Below, in pieces: positions 52,473 to 60,620 of a stretch of DNA of 64,000 nucleotides. Position 1 is the stretch's first letter. Each line of letters opens with the position of its first letter. The translations under genes were made by a program, and so were the position numbers. This DNA comes from Lishizhenia tianjinensis (GTDB lineage Bacteria > Bacteroidota > Bacteroidia > Flavobacteriales_D > Crocinitomicaceae). The notes below the pieces were generated by a model. It saw nothing but the letters and a program-made list of their open reading frames with translations. It had not been told where the DNA came from and did not search any database. The DNA is taken from NCBI RefSeq assembly GCF_900116425.1, contig NZ_FPAS01000001.1:310001-374000 (forward strand), read 5' to 3'.

Positions 52473-53516
52473 TTAATTCAACGGCAACTGTATACTAAAG
52501 GTAGATCCTTTGTTGGGACCCTCACTGCTTGCTTCTAAAGTACCAGAATGTTTGTTGATAAAGCGTCGTGAGATAAAAAGCCCCATTCCACCGCTCATTT
52601 CATCCTGGGTTCCTTTGCGCGAGTGTTCAGTAAAAGGTTTGAATAAAGCTTCTGCATCTTTCTTATCGAAGCCTAAACCTTGGTCTACAAAGTCTATATG
52701 CATCTCTTTGTCCAAGATTTTTGCAATAATTTTTATTTCACTGTTGAGCTCAGAAAATTTAATGGCGTTGTTAATCAGGTTGGCAAATACCTGACGAAAT
52801 GCAGCTTCATTTCCTGTAAAAGGTAATTCGGAGGAAGGGTTGAAATTGAGTTGAATGTTTTTGTTCTCCATGGCCACTTTTTGCGAGGCTATTACCTCTA
52901 GGAGTATTTCCTTTAGTTTCAATTGCTCTTTGTGAAGTTTCCCATTGGTTTGGGTTTCATTTTTAAGGTTTTCCAAGGTAGAACTTATCAATTGTAACTG
53001 CTCATTTACCGTGGTTTTGATATGCTCTATGACCACAGCTTTTTCTTCATCACTTTTCTTTTTTTGAAGCATATCGGTGAGCATATTGATGGTAATCGAA
53101 GGACTCCTTAAGTCGTGTGATAAAACCTCTATGGTATTTTGTTTGGTCTCTAAGAGCTGATCAAGGGTTTGAATAGAAAATTGTAAATCCTTCAAGAGCT
53201 CTCCAACTTCATCCTTATAATCCAGTGGTAATTGGGGTATTTCTTGATTCTCTAAATAGTTCTTTAAGGATGACTTTGCCAATTTTAGGGGAGCCAATAA
53301 TTTGTTGAGCACATAAAGAGTAACTCCTGTTGCGGCAAGAGTAAGTAATAGAGTTAAAACGATTACAGAAGTGGATGAAAGTGCTCCTTCGTTGAAAATA
53401 ACGAACAAAATTATTCCTATTAACGGCACGTGAATTCCTAAGAAAGCGACAGCTAGAAATTTGGATGCATAGTTTTTAAGAAAGCCTACTTTCGAAAGTT
53501 TTGCGTAAAGATTCAT
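52473..53516 (-). CDS. Orphan sensor histidine kinase
   Basis: The 347-residue kinase has two N-terminal helices (about 20-42 and 49-70), a HAMP-like linker, and a dimerisation domain with His134 in LSHDLRSP. The ATPase has N-box NLINNAIKFSE, G1 DQGLGFD and G2 GMGLFIS. It autophosphorylates and hands the phosphate to an unknown response regulator; none is encoded nearby. It has almost no periplasmic loop, so it likely senses a membrane or cytoplasmic cue. Confidence 0.9.
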   Translation of the reverse strand: MNLYAKLSKVGFLKNYASKFLAVAFLGIHVPLIGIILFVIFNEGALSSTSVIVLTLLLTLAATGVTLYVLNKLLAPLKLAKSSLKNYLENQEIPQLPLDYKDEVGELLKDLQFSIQTLDQLLETKQNTIEVLSHDLRSPSITINMLTDMLQKKKSDEEKAVVIEHIKTTVNEQLQLISSTLENLKNETQTNGKLHKEQLKLKEILLEVIASQKVAMENKNIQLNFNPSSELPFTGNEAAFRQVFANLINNAIKFSELNSEIKIIAKILDKEMHIDFVDQGLGFDKKDAEALFKPFTEHSRKGTQDEMSGGMGLFISRRFINKHSGTLEASSEGPNKGSTFSIQLPLN

Positions 53517-53707
53517 TTATTGTTATACCGTTAATTATCAAGTGTGTATGTAGGTTGTTGCGATAAGCGGAAGGATTTTCGTGACCAATATACGGTTTTA
53601 ATAAATTGAATTTTATTTTCTTCCTTGAAAAATTAACGAGGACTTGTAATGCCAATTTTATAAACTTATTGAAAGTTAATAGTTTATGTTTAGCTGAAAT
53701 TATGCAA

Positions 53708-54253
53708 TTAATGGATGTTGCCCTTATTCTGGCATAATGTGTTGTAGTCTTCTTTGAGCAGTTGGTAACGTCTATCTGTGGACTTATCCCTTTCATTGTA
53801 AAATTCACGTACAGGCGTAAAACATTTCTCCAAGACTTTTACAGATCCTATATTTTCAATATTTACATCAGCGGTAACAAGTTCTAATCCTAAGTTCTTA
53901 AAGCAGTAGTGTATCATCCCCTGGGTTAGCTCAGTGGCGTAACCTTTACCCCAATATTTCTTACGGAAACGATAGCCAATTTCGGGTTGGTCTTCATCGT
54001 TACGCAGTAGGGCGCAGAGTCCAATTAATTCCTTTTTTCCTTGCTCAAAGATTCCCCAGACCGCTCTGCTTTTAGCTTCGGAATATTCCTGATACTTCGA
54101 GAATTCCTTAAAATTCTCATCAATTTTTTCTTTTGACCAAGGTTCATGAGGAACGGGGTTTACAATTTCAGGAGCAGTGACCAATTCAACAAAATAAGGA
54201 AAGTCCTTTTGCGAAAGTGATTTGATCTCAAGTCGTGGAAGAGGAAAGGGCAT
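53708..54253 (-). CDS. RimJ/RimL-type GNAT acetyltransferase
   Basis: The 181-residue protein has the GNAT acetyl-CoA site GYRFRKKYWGKGYATELTQG (Q/R-x-x-G-x-G/A) near 92-111 and the N-terminal EIKSLSQKDF of the RimJ/RimL group. The later NIENIGSVKVLEKC strand-helix completes the fold. Its substrate is unknown (N-terminal amine, antibiotic or other). It is transcribed alone. Confidence 0.88.
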   Translation of the reverse strand: MPFPLPRLEIKSLSQKDFPYFVELVTAPEIVNPVPHEPWSKEKIDENFKEFSKYQEYSEAKSRAVWGIFEQGKKELIGLCALLRNDEDQPEIGYRFRKKYWGKGYATELTQGMIHYCFKNLGLELVTADVNIENIGSVKVLEKCFTPVREFYNERDKSTDRRYQLLKEDYNTLCQNKGNIH

Positions 54254-54276
54254 AAGTTGAAAGTTCCTTTACATTG

Positions 54277-54372
54277 TTAGAACTTCAAGGATGAAAGAAG
54301 TGAACATCCTACAATAAGCGGTAGAAGACTTAGGCATGTGATTAAGAAGAGCTTGTTTTTTGTTCGTTTCAT
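54277..54372 (-). CDS. Very small lipoprotein, ATGA-coupled to the upstream gene
   Basis: A 31-residue frame starts at ATG 54372, overlapping the stop of the 364-residue lipoprotein gene as ATGA. It has a basic N-terminus (MKRTKNK), a hydrophobic stretch and the lipobox PLIVGC, leaving a mature peptide of only nine residues (CSLLSSLKF). This is the form of entericidin- or toxin-like lipopeptides. It has a stop-to-start overlap typical of coupled genes, so I think it is real, but translation is not proven. Confidence 0.5.
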   Translation of the reverse strand: MKRTKNKLFLITCLSLLPLIVGCSLLSSLKF

Positions 54373-55463
54373 TTATTTAGGGCGTTAATTTTTGTTTTCA
54401 ATTCGTTTTGGTCAATGGGCTTGAAACTGACCGGAAGAGCTGTATTACTCGCTTTTACTGTAGCTTCAAAATACTGGGCTTGCTGATTTAATGAACTAAT
54501 ACCTATAATTATCAAATCTTCACCCTCTGGTAATTGGTTGAAATAAAGGGTGTCGGCATGTCCCTTCCAATAATTCACTTGCATCAAACTGTTGATATCT
54601 TTAAAAACAGCATAGAAACGGGCGCTCATAATAGATTCATTTTGAACGATCAAAGCTTGGTTCACTTTGGGTCTAGTATCCTCGTAAAAACGATCGCAAT
54701 TGATGAAACCGAAAGTAGATAAGTCGACAGCCGCATAAGTTCTATTCATTTGCTCAAAGGCGATAAGGTTCTGCTCATATTCTTCTCGTTGTTTCTGGTA
54801 TTCAGTATATTCGGCTTCTGTAAAATCTTCCAATTCTTTACCGTCAACAAAATCAAAAATAGCATCTATGGCCGTGGTCTGTCTTTTTACTTTCTTTTTA
54901 ACCGGTTCTTTGGGTTCTACAGGCTCTTCTAATTCTTTTGCTTGAAAATTATCTTTGGTAGCTACCCAGTTGATTTGACCCAAACTATCTCGCTGACCCA
55001 CAAAAAGTCTCATTTCATCCTCCGTTAGTTTCGGAAATTCAACAGCCAGACCTTGACCTTCTTTTATCTTTAACGATTTACCTTCAGCGCTCATATTGAT
55101 GTAATAAGCTCCACCTGTTACCAGCATTTTTCCATTAGAAACTGTAGGTGTGTTATGCGTAAGCATGCTCGCTTGGTCTGTCAATTCCAATAGCTTAACG
55201 TCTATTGTGTTCCCTATTGGAGAACCATCCATTGTTTCTAGCTGACTTGGATCTACATGAATAACCGTACCTTTTTCTCCCGTAATTGTGCTCAAAGTAT
55301 CAGAAGGAACTGTGAAATTTTGAGTAGGTGTTGCGAGCGTATTTAGAAGTGAATCCACCGGAGCTAAGGCCTGTAAAGGTTCTATTTTTAGGGGGGATTC
55401 AGTGGTACAATTGGTAAGGGTACTTCCAAGGATTAGGGACAAAAAGATGGTTTTGATTTGCAT
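54369..55463 (-). CDS. Exported lipoprotein, hypothetical
   Basis: The 364-residue protein has a lipoprotein signal (LTNC, residue 19). The middle has a ZU5/GAIN-like strand region (EKGTVIHVDPSQLETMDGSP, then GGAYYINMSAEGK), and an acidic/basic linker (EEPVEPKEPVKKKVKR) precedes the C-terminal domain. ZU5-like segments are protein-binding. It overlaps the 31-residue lipoprotein gene (ATGA). Its promoter lies within 55464-55540, where TATATTTC is one base off the -7 consensus. Confidence 0.68.
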   Translation of the reverse strand: MQIKTIFLSLILGSTLTNCTTESPLKIEPLQALAPVDSLLNTLATPTQNFTVPSDTLSTITGEKGTVIHVDPSQLETMDGSPIGNTIDVKLLELTDQASMLTHNTPTVSNGKMLVTGGAYYINMSAEGKSLKIKEGQGLAVEFPKLTEDEMRLFVGQRDSLGQINWVATKDNFQAKELEEPVEPKEPVKKKVKRQTTAIDAIFDFVDGKELEDFTEAEYTEYQKQREEYEQNLIAFEQMNRTYAAVDLSTFGFINCDRFYEDTRPKVNQALIVQNESIMSARFYAVFKDINSLMQVNYWKGHADTLYFNQLPEGEDLIIIGISSLNQQAQYFEATVKASNTALPVSFKPIDQNELKTKINALNK

Positions 55464-55579
55464 AGGGTGTTCTTTGTTATATGAAGTGTGAAGGAAATAT
55501 ACGAAAAATAATACTTCATCTTACCTTGGTTTTTAGGTGATGCGATGGTTTTAAAAATCAAATCTTTGTATGCTTTTAT

Positions 55580-55882
55580 TCATCCTCCCAAGGCACATTT
55601 TAAACATTGAAGGTTCTGAAATTGATAGCCCCAATAGCTGCTGATTAGCGCAAGAGTGAAAAATACTAGAAAGGAAAGGACGGTTTTGGTTTTAAGGAAT
55701 TGATATCCCCCTAAGAGAATGAAAACGAAGCTTAAAGCATAAAACAAATATCCAATTGCAGGACCACAATTCATATGTTGATTGGCCGTATGTTGTGCAT
55801 AGGGGAGTATACTAACGTAGATCAAGACATTGGCAATAACAAAGAGAAGGGTGAGAAGGAGATGCTTCTTTTTAATTTTCAT
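55580..55882 (-). CDS. Small three-helix membrane protein
   Basis: The 100 residues form three hydrophobic segments (about 8-28, 42-60 and 69-85) with a short loop containing HTANQHMNCGPAIG and a C-terminal CLKC. The cysteine pair (QCLKCAL) might bind metal. It is not recognised, and lies downstream of a frameshifted gene on the same strand. Confidence 0.62.
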   Translation of the reverse strand: MKIKKKHLLLTLLFVIANVLIYVSILPYAQHTANQHMNCGPAIGYLFYALSFVFILLGGYQFLKTKTVLSFLVFFTLALISSYWGYQFQNLQCLKCALGG

Positions 55883-55896
55883 TCATTTAGGTGTGT

Positions 55897-56419
55897 TTAA
55901 GCGTTTTTGGAAAAACTAAAAGCACTCAAAGTAAATTCATTCTGATTCGTCATTTTTACACGTTGTAGATAAGTAGAATAATCTTCTGTGTGTTTCTCTT
56001 CTAAGGCAAAGGTCAGTTCAACGCCACTTTGAAGAATAAGTTCAATTTTTTTGGCTCAACTTTAATCGTTTTTTTATAAAATCTATGTGAAGCTTGTTCA
56101 GTTGAGATAGGATGTCTATCAGCTTAAGCTCATCGATGTTTTCAAGAAAGGATTTTTTCAATTCCAACTGTTCTCCACCGCTCAGTTCAGTGATGTAATC
56201 TGAATATATCAAGAACAGTTTATCCTCTTCAAAATGGAGTTCTAAATTGCCGTAAAACCATATATCTCTATCAATGGTTTCTTTATCATCTTCCATTCCA
56301 TCAGGATCCGGAAAATTATTGAGCACCCATTCCTTGGTTTTACCCAGTTGCAGGTAATCAAATTTTCCTGTCCTAAAAAAGTCTTCAAAGTCTATGGTGA
56401 TTTTGTGATTAAATTTCAT
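55897..56419 (-). pseudogene. Conserved hypothetical gene split by a homopolymer frameshift
   Basis: The uninterrupted first part (56042-56419) codes for 125 residues with LGKTKEWVLNNFPDPDGM and IWFYGNLELHFEEDKLFLIY. It ends early within a run of seven A (plus strand T run 56046-56052). If one A is removed, the frame continues as RLKLSQKIELILQSGVELTF and onward for 47 residues to a stop at 55897. The restored length is about 173 residues, the size I associate with this Flavobacteriales family. Causes could be a real mutation, transcript slippage or a base-calling error. Confidence 0.7.
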
Positions 56420-56458
56420 GTTTAAATGACGTATAGTATTTTTGCTTTGGGAAGAACT

Positions 56459-57490
56459 TTACTTTCTTATTGCTTCAAAATTCAGTGAGTTGTTGGATTT
56501 AGAATCGGTCCATGTACCTGTTAATCCTTTACCTGTTTTCTCAAAACTTATTTTTCCAGTGGATTCTGTATAGAAATCCCATTCCTTCATTGTGAAAGTA
56601 TTTAAATTGTATTCTCCTTCTAGGTTGATGCCTAAACCATATTTTTGATAAGCATAGATTCCGTAGCAGGTATTTTGATTTGAGGGTTTATATAAAAGAA
56701 CAAAGGGGTATTTATGATCAATCTTACCGAAATAAAGCTGTGGCTCATGTTGAGAATAATAGGAGGAAAGCCTATTTCCTGTAAGTAAAGCTCCTTTTCC
56801 ATGTGCGTTCAATAAGTATTTGATGTCCGAAATTGCTATAGCAGTGAGATGATCTAGTTCCATAAATTTCTCATGTTTGGTTAACAAATGATCACTATCT
56901 ACATAAATGGAATCCTTTGTGAAATAAAATTCAGAAAGTCCATCATCTGTAATGGAGCTAATCATGCTTTCTAAAAATTTTTGGTGGTATTCAGTCATCC
57001 CTGCTTTGTTAAGTTCAGATTTTAGCTTGCTTATTCTTTTGGTTGTGAGAATTTTTTGGAAGCTTTTAAATGCTGTGCTGTCAAAAAAATCTTGCTGAAA
57101 ATACCGCTCGCCATTTTGAGGATTGAAATTGTAGTACCTGGACCAATAGCGTACAGTAATGCCAGAACTTATTTCATCAAATTTTACAGAAAAATTATGT
57201 GATGAGTTTTGTAGTATTTCATATTTGATATCAACCTTTCTACCATATAGGGTTTCAATTTCTCAGTTTACGCGTTCAAATATATGCTCTTTTTCATGCC
57301 CTTTTAAAAGTTCAAGTTCAGCCAATTGTAAGTAAGTGTTGATTTTGAGTTCAACCAAACTGTCTTTCGCTAGGACTAATGGAAAAGCGAAATCTTCATC
57401 CTCAGTTATTGTTTCAACGTATAGATAGTTGCCTTGACTAAGAAGAAGGTTGTAAAATGTTACAAAAAGGAAAAGTAGAAGTGGTTTCAT
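56459..57490 (-). pseudogene. Exported hypothetical gene with an in-frame TGA
   Basis: The frame starts at ATG 57490 with a signal peptide (MKPLLLFLFVTFYNLLLSQG) and reads to a TGA at 57263-57265. The same frame then continues without further stops (EIETLYGRKVDIKYEI) through YYNFNPQNGERYFQQDFF and on to ATG 56998 and the stop at 56459. Total length would be 343 residues, with CYGIYAYQKYGLGINLEGEY in the last third. A conserved family of this design, with the pattern LQLAELELLKGH, exists in Flavobacteriales. One nonsense mutation has thus split it. Re-initiation at 56998 could still give the C-terminal 179 residues. Confidence 0.75.
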
Positions 57491-57535
57491 GATATAAAAT
57501 TACTAATGAATTTCTGATGCTTGAAGGTTAATTGA

Positions 57536-57862
57536 TTATTTTTTGTTTAAACGAAAAGCAGCACCTTTTTCATCTGGTTTCCACCCCAATTTCAATGCTT
57601 CGTGTATGAATTTTGCTATATCTGCAGGTGTTAAAGTGATGTATTCCCTCGAATCATGTTTATCTATATTAGAGGCATCTAGCCAAAAATCTCGAGTTTG
57701 AAAGCCTTCTACAACTAAATAGGATCCTGTTCCAGAAGCGATTTGTATGGTTACCTTAAGTTGGAAGATTTCAGGATTCGCCGTAGAACTTTGAGATATG
57801 CTGTACCTGTAGGTTTTGTTTTTTACCGTAATTGAACGACTCTTTTTTTTAGTTAAGGACAT
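57536..57862 (-). CDS. Hypothetical small protein
   Basis: The 108-residue protein starts with a basic tail (MSLTKKKSRS) and has a beta-rich middle (YRYSISQSSTANPEIF) and an alpha-helical end (LTPADIAKFIHEALKLGWKP). I believe related small proteins lie near toxin/immunity genes in Flavobacteriales, but I cannot name it. It stands between the broken gene at 57490 and the 297-residue gene. Confidence 0.6.
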   Translation of the reverse strand: MSLTKKKSRSITVKNKTYRYSISQSSTANPEIFQLKVTIQIASGTGSYLVVEGFQTRDFWLDASNIDKHDSREYITLTPADIAKFIHEALKLGWKPDEKGAAFRLNKK

Positions 57863-57894
57863 AGATAAGATTTAAAATGAGGGGGGGATATGTA

Positions 57895-58788
57895 TTAACC
57901 CACCGTGTCTGCAGAAAAATAGGCATGTTCTGGGTTGAGTGTAACTTGAATTTCATGGTCACCAAATAAATCATTCACTTTATAGTAGAGGTGAGCACTT
58001 CCATCTTCGAATATTGTTACTCCATAGCATCTAATTTGTTTTTTGAATTCTTCTGCATTGGCTAAATGAGTTTCGTATACATAAGGTAACATCTCTGCTA
58101 TCATTTTACTTTCAATATCCTCTAAATCGATCGCAATGTTTTGAGTGTTTTTGATGTTGATTTTGAGTTGATCCATGGTCGTATTCTTGAAAGAATATTT
58201 AATTCTATCTTTCGTTACGGTATACCAATCGAGCTCTTCATTGTATAGGATGCAACCAAAGAAATTATCTTCTATTTTAAGAACCTTGGAATTGTCATTG
58301 TGTTGAGGAGCTTCTTTGTAGTTCTGTAAAGTATTGAATCTATTCAAAATCTCCTTTTGAGTGAGGTTTTCAATGGACCCTAATTTATGTAGTTCTTCGT
58401 AATTGGTGGTTGTGGTTCCTTTGGTATGATGGAGGGTGATGGTATCCTTATCCATGCTTAGTTTTGCATATTTTAAGGAATTGGGTAGGAATATATTTTG
58501 ACTAGAGGCCCCATGTTCTGAGATAGAAATCAAGGTCATACCATACTGTGAAAGTGGAAAGTTTTCTTGATCATAATACTCATGCGCATTGAGCATTTCA
58601 ATTTTCCCATTCATCTCCCGAGCAGCGTACTTCCTGATGATTACAAACCTGTCCTTGGCAAGATTTAGCGCACTTAAAGCATAGGATTTCGAGTACTTCT
58701 CCAATTTCGATGGTTTTTTTTCCAACAGAGCTAATAAGTCGGGAAGTTCCCAACCATTTTTCTTTTTATTGAAAAAGTAGAGTTTCAT
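57895..58788 (-). CDS. Hypothetical protein with DUF2262/DUF6985-like C-terminus
   Basis: The 297-residue protein has no signal peptide. The C-terminal 85 residues (ESKMIAEMLPYVYETHLANA, then YGVTIFEDGSAHLYYKVNDL, FGDHEIQVTLN) resemble DUF2262/DUF6985 domains, which are found in polymorphic-toxin immunity proteins. The N-terminal two thirds are unknown. The resemblance is by eye only. It lies in the accessory run with no clear operon partner. Confidence 0.55.
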   Translation of the reverse strand: MKLYFFNKKKNGWELPDLLALLEKKPSKLEKYSKSYALSALNLAKDRFVIIRKYAAREMNGKIEMLNAHEYYDQENFPLSQYGMTLISISEHGASSQNIFLPNSLKYAKLSMDKDTITLHHTKGTTTTNYEELHKLGSIENLTQKEILNRFNTLQNYKEAPQHNDNSKVLKIEDNFFGCILYNEELDWYTVTKDRIKYSFKNTTMDQLKINIKNTQNIAIDLEDIESKMIAEMLPYVYETHLANAEEFKKQIRCYGVTIFEDGSAHLYYKVNDLFGDHEIQVTLNPEHAYFSADTVG

Positions 58789-58807
58789 TTAGGATGGATT
58801 CTATCAG

Positions 58808-59332
58808 TTAGTTTTTCGCTTCAAAAGAAGTTACAATGGGTGCGAAAACACACCAGTCGGGCGCTATGTTTTGGTCGTTACGTTTTCCGAAGATCATGTG
58901 GTAGACATACTCTTTCTTGGTGTCATAGAGTTTAATTTCACTCCTCCAGTATACGGTGCTATCTCCAGGGAATAGATCATTTCTTATCAGGTGAATTCCT
59001 TGCAATCCTTTGTATTGTATCCTCTCAAAGCTAAAATATTCAATACCCGGATTCCTTTTCAGATAATAATCTTGGTAGGGGAGTACGCTTAACATAAAAT
59101 CGATTTTTACAGAATCTTTGTCGAATTGCGCGATATCTATTCCCTGTACCATTTTAAATTTACTGTCATCTATCCATTCGTTCGTAAAACCAATCTCAAA
59201 AAGCTCGTGGTTTACTAGGGTGTCAATAGAACTTGTTTTACATTCCTCAAAGTAGGAGAATGCATCGTTTTCATTTGGGTTTGAACATGCAGCGAATAGT
59301 ACAATAATAAGAAGTGAGTATATATTTTTCAT
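58808..59332 (-). CDS. Small lipoprotein, hypothetical
   Basis: The 174-residue protein has a lipobox at LFAAC (residue 16). The mature part has NHELFEIGFTNEWIDDSKF and VYWRSEIKLYDTKKEY. It is not recognised. It precedes the 297-residue gene by 20 bp. Confidence 0.65.
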   Translation of the reverse strand: MKNIYSLLIIVLFAACSNPNENDAFSYFEECKTSSIDTLVNHELFEIGFTNEWIDDSKFKMVQGIDIAQFDKDSVKIDFMLSVLPYQDYYLKRNPGIEYFSFERIQYKGLQGIHLIRNDLFPGDSTVYWRSEIKLYDTKKEYVYHMIFGKRNDQNIAPDWCVFAPIVTSFEAKN

Positions 59333-59373
59333 GGTTTTACAACAGTAGTGAAATTATTAAAGAGTACCTAGGT

Positions 59374-60120
59374 TTACAATTCAAGAATCAATTCTCGGTT
59401 ATATCCATTATAAGGTTCGTCTAAGTATCCATGTGGATTCCAAATAATTCGTGTTTTATCAATTAGATAATTTTTAGGTTCGTGAATATGACCATGAATC
59501 CAATAATTGGGTTGAAACGTTGTAATTAAGTCCTCTAAGTTAGAAGCATATGCGGTCGATATAGGATTTTCTTGAAACTGATGGGGTACAGACTTCAAAC
59601 TCGGAGCGTGATGTGTAATAACAACATTGACGGCACTTTCACTTTCTTCCAAACTAAGCGCTAGCCACTTCACTGATTTGTTATGGATCTGGTAAGTATC
59701 TATAGATCTCAGTTTGGAATAACTTGGATCACGACGAATTTTCTTGTAGTCGTTCATTTTACTTTGGCAGAGTGAACCATAAATTTTAGGATTTCCAAAA
59801 AGTGAAAAATCCGTCCATAATGTGGCACCATGAAAACGTATACCATCAAGTGTGATTGCTTTATTTTCTAAGACGTGAATATGGGTTGATTCAGAAAGAG
59901 CTTGAATTTTATGCAGTGTTTTTGGATAAGATCCTTTGTAATATTCGTGATTTCCTAGCACGTAAAGGATGGGTTTGTTCTTTAAAGTTGATTTCATCCA
60001 TTCTATGCCCTTAGTTCCAAGATTAATATCACCGGCAAAAATTACGATGTCAGCCTGATCAAAAGACAAATCTGTTAATCCGAATTCTTGGTGTAAATCG
60101 CTAATGATTTGTATTCTCAT
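59374..60120 (-). CDS. Calcineurin-type metallophosphoesterase
   Basis: The five metal motifs of the family are visible: SDLHQ (Asp8, His10), FAGDI, GNHEYY, ITHHAP and the final GHIHEP. The 248-residue length is normal. The enzyme hydrolyses phosphoesters or phosphodiesters with a dinuclear metal centre in the cytoplasm; the substrate is unknown. It is a single-gene unit. Confidence 0.92.
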   Translation of the reverse strand: MRIQIISDLHQEFGLTDLSFDQADIVIFAGDINLGTKGIEWMKSTLKNKPILYVLGNHEYYKGSYPKTLHKIQALSESTHIHVLENKAITLDGIRFHGATLWTDFSLFGNPKIYGSLCQSKMNDYKKIRRDPSYSKLRSIDTYQIHNKSVKWLALSLEESESAVNVVITHHAPSLKSVPHQFQENPISTAYASNLEDLITTFQPNYWIHGHIHEPKNYLIDKTRIIWNPHGYLDEPYNGYNRELILEL

Positions 60121-60176
60121 TTAATTAGTTAATATTTTCAATAATTGATAAACGGGCAAATTTTATGTTCATGCAA

Positions 60177-60566
60177 TCAATCCTCCAGTGCCTTTTTCTC
60201 TTTTCGCCAGTGTCTTGTATTACGGGTACATTGACTCGTGGTTAATTCTTCACCCACTTTATTTGCGTAAATAACATAGTTTTTTTCTAATTTAAAAGGA
60301 AAACTGCAAGATGGAGAAGGAGGTGCTGTTTTTATAGAAATTAATTGGGTTTTAATTTCTCCTTTTAAAATTTCTTTGATTTGAAAAGTATAGATGTAAT
60401 ACTCTCCATCGTTGGCATTTATCCATTTTTCAGAAATAACTTTTCCAATTATAACGACCTCGTGTTTTTTCATTTCTGCTTTTGCACTTCCTGGAAAAGG
60501 ACAATTACATGCCCATCCTATACTCGCAAATAAGGATAGTATAAAACAAATAATAATTTTCTTCAT
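60177..60566 (-). CDS. Secreted cysteine-rich protein, TIMP/NTR-like
   Basis: After a signal peptide (residues 1-19) the mature protein starts at CNCPFPGSAKA. The N-terminal CxC is the mark of TIMP/netrin-like (NTR) domains. IIGKVISEKW and the later SPSCSFPFK and TSQCTRNT give the OB-fold strands and further cysteines. Animal TIMPs use the free N-terminal Cys to chelate the zinc of metalloproteases; whether this bacterial protein does so is unknown. Confidence 0.65.
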   Translation of the reverse strand: MKKIIICFILSLFASIGWACNCPFPGSAKAEMKKHEVVIIGKVISEKWINANDGEYYIYTFQIKEILKGEIKTQLISIKTAPPSPSCSFPFKLEKNYVIYANKVGEELTTSQCTRNTRHWRKEKKALED

Positions 60567-60620
60567 AGAGGGTAGTTTTTCATATTCACCAAGCCTGTAC
60601 TTCCTCGAATCAACCCTTTT

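Noticed and set aside
53476-53808. Frame of 110 codons between the histidine kinase and the acetyltransferase
   Set aside because: It overlaps both real genes in another frame. The part in the gap has no conserved pattern and no good start signal.
57263-57265. Selenocysteine reading of the in-frame TGA
   Set aside because: The surrounding family is not a redox family, no SECIS-like hairpin follows, and this phylum seldom uses selenocysteine. A plain nonsense mutation is simpler.
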